Shown piece by piece: positions 6,338 to 13,521 of a stretch of 17,052 nucleotides of DNA. The notes beneath the pieces are model-generated. The model was not told the DNA's origin and did not search any database. It saw only the letters and a list, made by a program, of their open reading frames with translations. A program made the position numbers and the translations under genes. Source of the DNA: Steroidobacteraceae bacterium (GTDB lineage Bacteria; Pseudomonadota; Gammaproteobacteria; Steroidobacterales; Steroidobacteraceae); assembly GCA_013044085.1 (NCBI GenBank), contig JABEVI010000008.1, positions 1 through 17,052 on the forward strand, read 5' to 3'. Numbering within the stretch: position 1 is the stretch's first letter; each line of letters begins with the position of its first letter.

Positions 6338-8359
6338 ATGCCGGTGATCGAATATCCGGATGGGTTCGACATCGTTGTGGGTGGGTTGACGCTGTTGCGG
6401 CACCGACGCTCTGCGCCATGCCTCTATGTTGGCGTCGGCGAGCCTTCGGTGCTGATGAATCATGGCAATTTCCGCATAAACGACCATCTGATCGCGCGGA
6501 TTCCCCTGAGGCACTCCGTCGTCGATCGGTCGGCCTCGGGGACGCGCGTCGCGCTCGCCGCGTCGCCGACGGAACCCGCGGCGGTGCGCTTCGAAATCGA
6601 CGAATCCGCCGGTGGTCTCGCGCTTGTCTTTCTCCATGCCGCGGACGGGCTCAACCGTTTCTGGCTGCAGATCGCGGCCCGCCATGGGGAGAGAATCTGG
6701 GGCGGCGGCGAGCAGTTCTCGTACTTCGATCTGCGCGGCCGCAGGTTTCCGCTATGGACCTCGGAGCCGGGCGTCGGCCGCGACAAGTCCACGCGCATCA
6801 CGTTCGAGGCCAACCGACGCAACGGCGGCGGCGGCAATTACTACACGACGAACTATCCCCAACCCACCTATCTATCGTCGGAACACTACGCCCTCCACGT
6901 CGAGAGCACCGCATACGCGGTCTTCGATTTCAGGCATCGCGAATTCCACGAAATCGAGGTCTGGGCGCTGCCCCGGCGTGTCGAGATCTGGCGGGCGGAA
7001 CGGTTCGTGGATCTGGTGAGCGCGCTGGCGGCGCGCTTCGGACGCCAGCCCCCGCTGCCCGACTGGGTGCGGCAGGGAGCGATCATCGGTTTGAAGGACG
7101 GGGCGCGCAGCTTCGAGCGGCTGGAGAAATATCTCGCCGCAGGCGCCGCGGTCAGTGGTTTGTGGTGCGAGGACTGGGTCGGCATCCGCGAGACCTCGTT
7201 CGGCAGGCGCCTGTACTGGGATTGGCGCTGGAACGCGGCGAGATATCCGGATCTCGACCGCCATATCGGCCGGCTCGAGGCGCGGGGAATCCGCTTTCTC
7301 GGATACGTCAATCCCTACCTGTGCGCCGACGGCAGCCTGTTCGCGGAAGCCGCCGCGGCTGGATACCTGGTGAGGCGCGGCGACGCGGATGAACCTCATC
7401 TGCTGGATTTCGGCGAGTTCCACTGCGGCCTCGTCGATTTCACGAACCCGGCGGCGGCGGAGTGGTTCACGGAACGGATCATCGGCCGCAACATGCTCGA
7501 TTTCGGCCTCGCCGGTTGGATGGCCGATTTCGGCGAGTATTTGCCGACGGATGTGCGTCTGGCGAGCGGAATCGACCCCATGATCGCCCACAACGCCTGG
7601 CCCGTGATGTGGGGAAAGGTCAACGCGGATGCGGTCGCGCGCCGCGGAAAAACCGGCGATACGCTGTTTTTCATGCGTGCCGGGTTCACCGGCATCCAGG
7701 CGCACTGTCCGTTGCTGTGGGCCGGGGACCAGTCGGTCGATTTCAGCCGGCATGACGGCCTGCCGACCGTGATCTGCGCGGCGCTCTCTTCGGGACTCCT
7801 CGGCAACGCGTATCATCACAGCGACATCGGCGGCTACACGAGCTTGTTCGGGAATGTACGCAGCGCCGAACTCATCCAGCGCTGGGCGGAAATGGCCGCG
7901 TTCACCGCCGTCATGCGTACGCACGAGGGCAATCGGCCGACGGAGAATCTGCAAATCGAAGCGGATCCGGTGGTGCTCGCGCACTTCGCGCGCATGACTC
8001 GCGTCTACCGGCATCTGGGGCCCTACCTCGCGGAACTCAGCGCCGAGGCGGTGAGTGCCGGGTTGCCGGTGCAAAGACCCTTGTTCCTGCACTTCGAAGA
8101 CGACCCCAGGGCTTACGACAGCCAGATTTCGTATCTCTACGGCGAAGACGTCCTGGTCGCGCCGGTCCTCGAAGCGGGCGTGAGCCGCCAGTGCGTCTAT
8201 CTGCCCGCCGGCACCGCGTGGATCCACGTCTGGAGTGGCATCGAATTCGCGGGCGGTGCCGAGGTGGAAGTCGACGCGCCGCTCGGTGAACCGCCGGTGT
8301 TTTACCGCAAGGGCAGCCGTCACCGAACTCTGTTCGCCGGTCTGACCGCGATTTCCTGA
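6338..8359 (+). CDS. yihQ: sulfoquinovosidase, glycoside hydrolase family 31
   Basis: A 673-residue GH31 enzyme that would cleave alpha-sulfoquinovosides such as sulfoquinovosyl glycerol into sulfoquinovose and glycerol. The nucleophile is Asp397 in GWMADFGEY and the acid/base is Asp464 in LLWAGDQ, 67 residues later, as in E. coli YihQ (D405/D472). Lys253, Glu278, Arg291, Trp294 and Tyr500 reproduce the sulfonate-binding K-E-R-W-Y set of the Agrobacterium enzyme (K245, E270, R283, W286, Y491). Spacing is identical through Trp and differs by one residue only between Trp and the acid/base. These reference numbers are from memory. No signal peptide is seen, so it should act in the cytoplasm. The ATG at 6338 is the only sensible start, as an in-frame TAG lies 27 bases before it. 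It follows the receptor by 112 bp and precedes glpD by 147 bp on the same strand. Confidence 0.93.
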   Translation: MPVIEYPDGFDIVVGGLTLLRHRRSAPCLYVGVGEPSVLMNHGNFRINDHLIARIPLRHSVVDRSASGTRVALAASPTEPAAVRFEIDESAGGLALVFLHAADGLNRFWLQIAARHGERIWGGGEQFSYFDLRGRRFPLWTSEPGVGRDKSTRITFEANRRNGGGGNYYTTNYPQPTYLSSEHYALHVESTAYAVFDFRHREFHEIEVWALPRRVEIWRAERFVDLVSALAARFGRQPPLPDWVRQGAIIGLKDGARSFERLEKYLAAGAAVSGLWCEDWVGIRETSFGRRLYWDWRWNAARYPDLDRHIGRLEARGIRFLGYVNPYLCADGSLFAEAAAAGYLVRRGDADEPHLLDFGEFHCGLVDFTNPAAAEWFTERIIGRNMLDFGLAGWMADFGEYLPTDVRLASGIDPMIAHNAWPVMWGKVNADAVARRGKTGDTLFFMRAGFTGIQAHCPLLWAGDQSVDFSRHDGLPTVICAALSSGLLGNAYHHSDIGGYTSLFGNVRSAELIQRWAEMAAFTAVMRTHEGNRPTENLQIEADPVVLAHFARMTRVYRHLGPYLAELSAEAVSAGLPVQRPLFLHFEDDPRAYDSQISYLYGEDVLVAPVLEAGVSRQCVYLPAGTAWIHVWSGIEFAGGAEVEVDAPLGEPPVFYRKGSRHRTLFAGLTAIS

Positions 8360-8506
8360 GCTACACCGGCCGGCACCCTTGCCCGGCGCTGCTTGTGTTT
8401 AATCGGCGGCGCATCGATCATCTGTCTCTTGTCGCTTGCCTGGGAGCACTTGCTGGTGCCGACAGAGGCGGCGTTACGGCGTGGTGGACAGAACGTATGA
8501 ATCTCG

Positions 8507-10003
8507 ATGAACTCTGCTGACCCGGCGACATGCGACCTCGTTGTCGTCGGTGGCGGCATCAACGGTGTCGGCATCGCCCGTGATGCGGCCGGCCGCGGGC
8601 TTGGCGTGCTGCTCGCCGAGCGCGGGGATCTTGCGTGCGCGACCTCGTCGGCCTCGTCGAAGCTCATCCACGGCGGATTGCGCTATCTCGAGCAATACCA
8701 GTTCCGCCTGGTGCGCGAGAGCCTGACCGAGCGGGAAGTGTTGCTGGCCGCCGCCGGCCATCTGATCTGGCCGCTGCGTTTCGTGCTGCCTCTGCACCGT
8801 GGGCTGCGGCCGGCGTGGATGCTGCGCCTCGGTTTGCTGCTCTACGATCACATCGGTGGACGCAGGCGCCTGCCGGCGACGCGTTCGCTGCGGCGTAGCC
8901 GCGATCTGGAATTGCAGGTTCTGCGCGAGCAGTTCCAGCGCGGCTTCGAATACTCGGATTGTTGGGCGGACGACGCGCGGCTGGTCGTCGCCAATGCGAT
9001 GGACGCGCGGGCGCGCGGCGCGCACATCGAGGTCGGAACGGCCGTCATCGCCGCGCACCGCGAAGGGCAGGAATGGCGCGTGCAGCTGCGGGATCGCGCG
9101 GGCGTCGAGCGCAGCGTGCGTGCGCGGGCGCTGGTCAACGCGGCCGGTCCCTGGGTCGAGGCCGTGCTCGGCGCGAGCGGGGCGCAGCGGCGCAGTTCGC
9201 TGCGCCTCGTCAAGGGCAGTCACATCGTCGTCCGCCGGCTCTACGAGGGCGCCCAAGCATACACCTTGCAGAATGCCGACGGGCGTGTCGTGTTCATGAT
9301 TCCCTACGAACACGATTTCACCCTGATCGGCACGACCGACGTGCCTTTCGACGGCGAGCCGCAGGATCTGCGCGCCGATCGCGAGGAGATCGCCTACCTA
9401 TGCGGCTCGGTTTCCGATTATTTGCGCAAGCCGGTCACGGCCGATGACGTGCACTGGAGTTACGCGGGGGTCCGACCGCTGTACGACGACGGTCGGCAGA
9501 ACGCATCGACGGTCACGCGGGACTACGCCTTCGATCTCGATGCACCGGCCGGGCAGGCGCCGATGCTCTCGGTCTTTGGCGGCAAGCTGACGACCTACCG
9601 CAAGCTCGCCGAACATGCGCTTGCCGAGCTGCTGCCGGCGCTCGGCCGGCCCGACCGGCCGTGGACGCGCACCGCCGTGCTGCCAGGCGGCGATTTCGCC
9701 GGCGGCGACTACGAGGCGTTCGCGCGCGCGCAGCTGGCCCGCCATGCCGGTTTTCCGCCGGCATTGATCCTACGCTTGTGCCGCGCCTACGGGAGCGCCA
9801 GCGAGCGCATCCTCGGCAATGCGGCGGATACGCGCGGCCTCGGGGCCGAGATCGCGCCGCAATTGTTCGAGGCCGAGCTCGAGTACCTCAAGGATCAGGA
9901 ATGGGCCACGAGCGGCGCGGATGTCTTGTGGCGCCGCTCGAAGCTTGGCCTTCTGTACGACGCGGACCAGGCTGCGCGGGTGCATGCCTGGTTCGGCGCC
10001 TGA
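8507..10003 (+). CDS. glpD: aerobic glycerol-3-phosphate dehydrogenase
   Basis: A 498-residue FAD enzyme, about the size of E. coli GlpD (501). It oxidises sn-glycerol 3-phosphate to dihydroxyacetone phosphate at the inner membrane and passes electrons to quinone. The N-terminus has the dinucleotide-binding motif VVGGGINGVGIARDAAGRG (13-31), followed by the family segments ATSSASSKLIHGGLRYLEQY and, further on, MIPYEHDFTLIGTTD and the GGKLTTYRKLAEHAL region. The C-terminal cap domain is complete. The ribosome site is weak. No convincing terminator separates it from the sulfoquinovosidase gene 147 bp upstream, so partial co-transcription is possible. Glycerol from that enzyme would be channelled here after phosphorylation by GlpK. 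The genes glpK and glpD are usually adjacent; here a two-domain kinase gene lies between them. Confidence 0.97.
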   Translation: MNSADPATCDLVVVGGGINGVGIARDAAGRGLGVLLAERGDLACATSSASSKLIHGGLRYLEQYQFRLVRESLTEREVLLAAAGHLIWPLRFVLPLHRGLRPAWMLRLGLLLYDHIGGRRRLPATRSLRRSRDLELQVLREQFQRGFEYSDCWADDARLVVANAMDARARGAHIEVGTAVIAAHREGQEWRVQLRDRAGVERSVRARALVNAAGPWVEAVLGASGAQRRSSLRLVKGSHIVVRRLYEGAQAYTLQNADGRVVFMIPYEHDFTLIGTTDVPFDGEPQDLRADREEIAYLCGSVSDYLRKPVTADDVHWSYAGVRPLYDDGRQNASTVTRDYAFDLDAPAGQAPMLSVFGGKLTTYRKLAEHALAELLPALGRPDRPWTRTAVLPGGDFAGGDYEAFARAQLARHAGFPPALILRLCRAYGSASERILGNAADTRGLGAEIAPQLFEAELEYLKDQEWATSGADVLWRRSKLGLLYDADQAARVHAWFGA

Positions 10004-10020
10004 GGGCGTCAGGCGCCCTC
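10002..10020. terminator. GC-rich hairpin at the end of glpD
   Basis: GAGGGCG (10002-10008) and CGCCCTC (10014-10020) form a 7-bp stem with a 5-base loop, starting inside the glpD stop codon. No T-tract follows in the plus direction. It also covers the stop codon of the kinase remnant on the other strand. A weak transcription end or a simple repeat is equally possible. Confidence 0.35.
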
Positions 10021-10230
10021 GGCAGGCAGACGGAACCCGAAACGAGCGCCGCCTGCGGCGCGGTGCTCGTGGCCGATCGCGCCGTGATGCGCATCGAGGA
10101 TCGAGCGGCTGGCCGCGAGACTCAGGCACGTGCCGCGCGGACTGGCCGTGGGGAACGGATGGGACCAATCCTCGTCTTCGCCCACCGCCGCCCTGGCATC
10201 GGCATCGATGACGCTCGTCACGATCCAGGC
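10009..10230 (-). pseudogene. degenerate C-terminal fragment of a histidine kinase ATPase domain
   Basis: The minus-strand frame ending at the stop at 10009 encodes about 73 residues that look like the end of a histidine kinase: TSVID, PFPT, RGTCLSLAASRSI, DAHHGAIG and a GGARFGFRLP tail. The last 69 residues align without gaps to the last 69 of the intact kinase at 15571-16323, with 33 identities counted by eye. ATP-binding residues are lost: the G1 box is DADAR instead of DSGEG, and the G2 box has GTCLSL instead of GTGLGL. The N-box, dimerisation helix and phosphorylated histidine are absent because the upstream DNA now encodes another protein. No credible start codon or ribosome site is seen. 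The left boundary is clear (stop codon) and the right boundary is approximate. I call it a relic of a duplicated or former kinase gene. Confidence 0.75.
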
Positions 10231-10288
10231 GCCGGCGTGTCCATGCACGGATCCTGCCGCGCCATGAACGGCTGCGCAGCGGTGGATT

Positions 10289-11863
10289 CTACCTAGCAGG
10301 TGCCTGTTCGAGCGAGCGCCGCGATGAGACCGCCGCAAGCGCCTTGGCGAGCGCCTGTGGGTCGCTCGTTGAAATCTCGACGAGCTGCGCGCGTTCCTCC
10401 GTGGCGAAAGGTTCCATGCCCGCCAGTTGCGCCACGAGCACCCGCAGGTTGGCATCCGAGGCGTCCGCACCCTCGAGGCGGCGCTGCCCGACGCGTCGCG
10501 CCAGGGTTGCATGTTCGGCGGTGCAGGACAGGAACAGCAGCGGCACGCGCATCGAGGCCGCGAGATCGCGCAGGCGGTCGCGGTCGGCGCGGCGCAGACA
10601 GGTGGCATCGATGATCGTCGGCATCGAACCCTCGAGGCAGGCGGTGGCGCATTCGCGCAGCCGGGCGTAGGTGCGGGCATCGGCCCGCCCGGCGTGCCGG
10701 TCCGCCGAGGCTCCGTACAAGCGATGACGCTCGACGTCGGAGCGGATCCGCACCGCGCCGACGGGTCCGACGAGACGTTCGCTCAACCAGGATTTTCCCG
10801 AACCGGAAGGACCGTGCATCGCGATCAAGATCGGCTTGGGCGGGCGCATGAAGCCGTCCGCCGCGAGGACCCGGGCGGCGGCGCGCGAATCGGCGTTGGC
10901 GCGCCGGCCGGGCTCGGCTTCCGCTGCGAGCGCATCGACCATCGCGCGCACGAGCGCCCGGTGCACCGCGTAGAACGGCAGCAGCGCGATGCCGCCGTAA
11001 TCGCCGGTCTGGGTGAGATATTCACTGAGGAAGATCGCCGCCAGATCCGTGCGGTTGCGTCCGTGCAGATCCATCACGAGAAAGGCCACGTCGCTCATCA
11101 CGTCGATCCAGCGCAGCGCCGCATCGAACTCGAGGCAGTCGAACGGCGTCAGGCGCCCGCGCCAGCGGACGATGTTGCGGCTGTGAAGATCGCCGTGGCA
11201 TTCGCGGATGAAGCCGCCTGCCTCACGTTCGCGAAAGCGCGGCATCGAGCGGCGCAGCGCATCGTGGGTCCAGTCGATCAAGGCGCCGAGTCCGGGTGCG
11301 TCGATTCCGTGATCGGCGTGCGCGAGCAGCGTCGCGATCGTACCGAGCACGGCCGCGCGCATCCCTTCGGTGCCGGCAAAGCCGGCCGCATCCACGCGAC
11401 GCGGTGCAGAGGCGTGGAATCGCGCGATCGCAAGTGCGAGAGCCGCGATCTCGGCGGCACCGGCTTCGCCCAGCCCGAGCAGCGCCGCGAGTTCCTGCGA
11501 CCGGTCGAACTGGCGCATGCGCACCGCATACTCGAGCGTCTCGCCCGAGCCGCCGACGCGCAGCCCCGACGCGGTGCGCACGATCGGCAGCACGTCCAGA
11601 TACAACTCCGGCGCGAGGCGGACATTCAGTCGCAGCTCTTCCTCGCAAAGGAAACGCCGATGCGACAGCGTGCTCGCGTCGAGGAAGGCGAACGACACCG
11701 GCTTCTTGATCTTGTAGGCGTACTCGCCGGTCAGCGCGATCAGCGAGGTGTTCGTCTGCAGCACTTCGACGTGCGCGACCGGGTGCGGATAGGCAGCCGG
11801 ATCCAGGAGTTCATCGGCACGCAGCGCGCGCTCGGCACCGTCGGTGGACCCATCGTGAACCAT
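10289..11863 (-). CDS. bifunctional aminoglycoside-phosphotransferase-like / P-loop kinase protein
   Basis: A 524-residue two-domain protein. Residues about 1-330 resemble a phosphotransferase-like kinase fold: the Brenner-type motif HGDLHSRN (223-230) and a metal-binding Asp242 in FDCLEF, preceded by YAYKIKKPV with the expected ATP-site lysine. Residues about 343-510 form a P-loop kinase domain with the Walker A motif GPSGSGKS (351-358), of the COG0645 type. The same fusion is widespread in proteobacteria and annotated as an AAA-family ATPase; its substrate is not established. It is transcribed opposite to its neighbours glpD and glpK, sharing a 135-bp divergent region with glpK. Aminoglycoside resistance should not be assumed. 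The ATG at 11863 was taken because it opens the conserved N-terminus; its ribosome site is weak. Confidence 0.88.
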   Translation of the reverse strand: MVHDGSTDGAERALRADELLDPAAYPHPVAHVEVLQTNTSLIALTGEYAYKIKKPVSFAFLDASTLSHRRFLCEEELRLNVRLAPELYLDVLPIVRTASGLRVGGSGETLEYAVRMRQFDRSQELAALLGLGEAGAAEIAALALAIARFHASAPRRVDAAGFAGTEGMRAAVLGTIATLLAHADHGIDAPGLGALIDWTHDALRRSMPRFREREAGGFIRECHGDLHSRNIVRWRGRLTPFDCLEFDAALRWIDVMSDVAFLVMDLHGRNRTDLAAIFLSEYLTQTGDYGGIALLPFYAVHRALVRAMVDALAAEAEPGRRANADSRAAARVLAADGFMRPPKPILIAMHGPSGSGKSWLSERLVGPVGAVRIRSDVERHRLYGASADRHAGRADARTYARLRECATACLEGSMPTIIDATCLRRADRDRLRDLAASMRVPLLFLSCTAEHATLARRVGQRRLEGADASDANLRVLVAQLAGMEPFATEERAQLVEISTSDPQALAKALAAVSSRRSLEQAPAR

Positions 11864-11880
11864 GCGCGTGACTCTAGGCC

Positions 11881-11897
11881 GCGGCGCCGGGCGCCGC
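11881..11897. repeat. short inverted repeat in the glpK divergent region
   Basis: GCGGCGC and GCGCCGC flank a CGG loop, a perfect 7-bp hairpin in the 135-bp region between the divergent kinase gene and glpK. A second small hairpin (GCCCC CCA GGGGC, 11933-11945) follows. No clear promoter boxes are visible. In such GC-rich DNA these repeats may be fortuitous. Confidence 0.3.
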
Positions 11898-11998
11898 CAT
11901 GCGGGTTCGGCGCGCGCAATTAGGGGATATCCGCCCCCCAGGGGCCTGTGCGATCATCGCCGTGGCGGCGGCGAGGGTTTTCGGCCGGAGATCACGAG

Positions 11999-13498
11999 AT
12001 GACGCGATACGTGGGGGCTATCGATCAAGGCACGACCAGCACGCGGTTCATCGTCTTCGACCGTGGTGGACACATCGTCGCCTCGGCGCAACGCGAGCAC
12101 GCGCAGATTTTCCCACGGCCGGGTTGGGTCGAGCACGATGGCGCGGAAATTCTCGACAACACGCGCACGGTCATCACCGAGGCGATGCAAAGCGCGCGGT
12201 TGCAGCCGCGGGATCTGGCGGCGATCGGCATCACCAATCAGCGTGAAACCACGCTTTTGTGGGACCGTCGCACGGGCAAGGCGCTGCACAACGCGCTCGT
12301 CTGGCAGGACACGCGCGCGAACGATGTGGTCGCGGCCTACGCCGCCCGGGGCGAGCTCGACCGCTTGCGCGAGAAGACCGGCCTGCCGATCGCCAGTTAC
12401 TTCAGCGCCCTGAAACTGCAATGGCTGCTGCGCGAAGTGCCCGGCGCGGCGGACCTGGCGGCGAGCGGGGAGGCGCTCTTCGGCACGGTCGATTCCTGGC
12501 TCGTCTGGAACCTCACCGGGGGTGCGCGGGGCGGGGTGCATGTCACCGACGTCACGAATGCAAGCCGCACGCAGCTGATGAACCTGGCGACGCTCGACTG
12601 GGACGAGGAGTTGCTGCGCGAATTCGCGATTCCGCGCGCGGTGCTGCCGCGGATCGCCTCCTCCAGCGAAGTCTACGGCATCGCCGGCGACCGGCTGCTC
12701 GAGGGCGTTGCGATCGCCGGCATTCTCGGCGATCAACAGGCGGCGCTGGTCGGTCAGACCTGTTTCGAGCCCGGTGAGGTGAAGAACACCTATGGCACGG
12801 GCTGCTTTTTGTTGATGAACACCGGCACGAGTCCGGTGCGTTCGCAGGCGGGACTGATCAGCACCGTCGCCTACCGGTTCGGGACCGAGAAGCCGTGCTA
12901 TGCGCTCGAGGGCTCGATCGCGATCGCCGGCGCGCTCGTCCAGTGGCTGCGCGACAACGTCGGCTTGATCGAACGCAGCGCGGACGTCGAGGCGCTCGCC
13001 CTCGAGGCCGAGGACAACGGCGATGTGTATTTCGTGCCGGCCTTCTCCGGGCTGTACGCACCGTACTGGCGCCCGGACGCCCGCGGCGTGATCGCCGGAC
13101 TCACACGCTTCGCGACGCGCGCGCACATCGCCCGCGCGGCACTCGAGGCGACCGCGTATCAAACCCGCGACGTACTGCGGGCGATGGCGCAGGACTCGGG
13201 CATCGCGATCACCGAGCTGCGCGTCGACGGCGGCATGGTCGGCAATGAGATGCTGATGCAATTTCAGGCGGACATTCTTGGTCTCGACGTCGTCCGGCCG
13301 AGAATGATCGAAACCACCGCGCTCGGCGCGGCCTACGCGGCCGGACTCGCCGTCGATTACTGGCGCGGGCGCGAGGACCTGGTCGCGAACTGGGGCGTCG
13401 ACAAGCGCTTCGTCGCGCGCATGTCGGAGGAGCGGCGCGTGGCGCTGTGCCTGGCGTGGAAGAAGGCGGTCGAGCGCTCGCTCGGCTGGGTGTCCTGA
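11999..13498 (+). CDS. glpK: glycerol kinase
   Basis: A 499-residue FGGY-family kinase, the standard GlpK length, that phosphorylates glycerol with ATP to sn-glycerol 3-phosphate in the cytoplasm. The phosphate-binding loop GAIDQGTTSTRFIVFD lies at 6-21. ITNQRETTLLWDR carries the Arg-Glu pair that contacts glycerol, and ALVWQDTR follows. The adenine-site region is GEVKNTYGTGCFLLMNTG, and the later FGGY segments include FVPAFSGLYAPYW and ELRVDGGMVGNEMLMQFQAD. The ATG at 11999 has GGAG 8 bases upstream; an in-frame ATG at 11948 lacks a good site and adds unconserved residues. It converges on hemN with a 23-bp gap. It supplies the substrate of GlpD. No glycerol facilitator gene is in the window, in line with glycerol that may be generated inside the cell by the sulfoquinovosidase. 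Confidence 0.97.
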   Translation: MTRYVGAIDQGTTSTRFIVFDRGGHIVASAQREHAQIFPRPGWVEHDGAEILDNTRTVITEAMQSARLQPRDLAAIGITNQRETTLLWDRRTGKALHNALVWQDTRANDVVAAYAARGELDRLREKTGLPIASYFSALKLQWLLREVPGAADLAASGEALFGTVDSWLVWNLTGGARGGVHVTDVTNASRTQLMNLATLDWDEELLREFAIPRAVLPRIASSSEVYGIAGDRLLEGVAIAGILGDQQAALVGQTCFEPGEVKNTYGTGCFLLMNTGTSPVRSQAGLISTVAYRFGTEKPCYALEGSIAIAGALVQWLRDNVGLIERSADVEALALEAEDNGDVYFVPAFSGLYAPYWRPDARGVIAGLTRFATRAHIARAALEATAYQTRDVLRAMAQDSGIAITELRVDGGMVGNEMLMQFQADILGLDVVRPRMIETTALGAAYAAGLAVDYWRGREDLVANWGVDKRFVARMSEERRVALCLAWKKAVERSLGWVS

Positions 13499-13521
13499 GT
13501 GAGGCCGGCGCGGACGGCCGT

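Noticed and set aside
6872..8323. 483-codon open frame opposite the sulfoquinovosidase gene
   Set aside because: Antisense shadow of a gene with full catalytic signatures; no recognisable domain or start signal.
8369..8387. GCCGG...CCGGC hairpin after the sulfoquinovosidase stop as a terminator
   Set aside because: Only 5 bp of stem and a broken T-run (GCTTGTGTTT); too weak to claim termination before glpD.
10009..10680. Whole 223-codon minus-strand frame as a functional small kinase
   Set aside because: Only the last 70 or so residues resemble a kinase; the rest is an out-of-frame reading of the P-loop domain, and ATP-binding glycines are lost.
10289..11863. Aminoglycoside resistance gene
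   Set aside because: The phosphotransferase-like domain is fused to a P-loop kinase in a common housekeeping-type family; the fold alone does not indicate resistance.
10427..11923. 498-codon plus-strand frame opposite the phosphotransferase/P-loop gene
   Set aside because: Low-complexity Arg/His/Ala-rich shadow; the minus strand holds clear kinase motifs.
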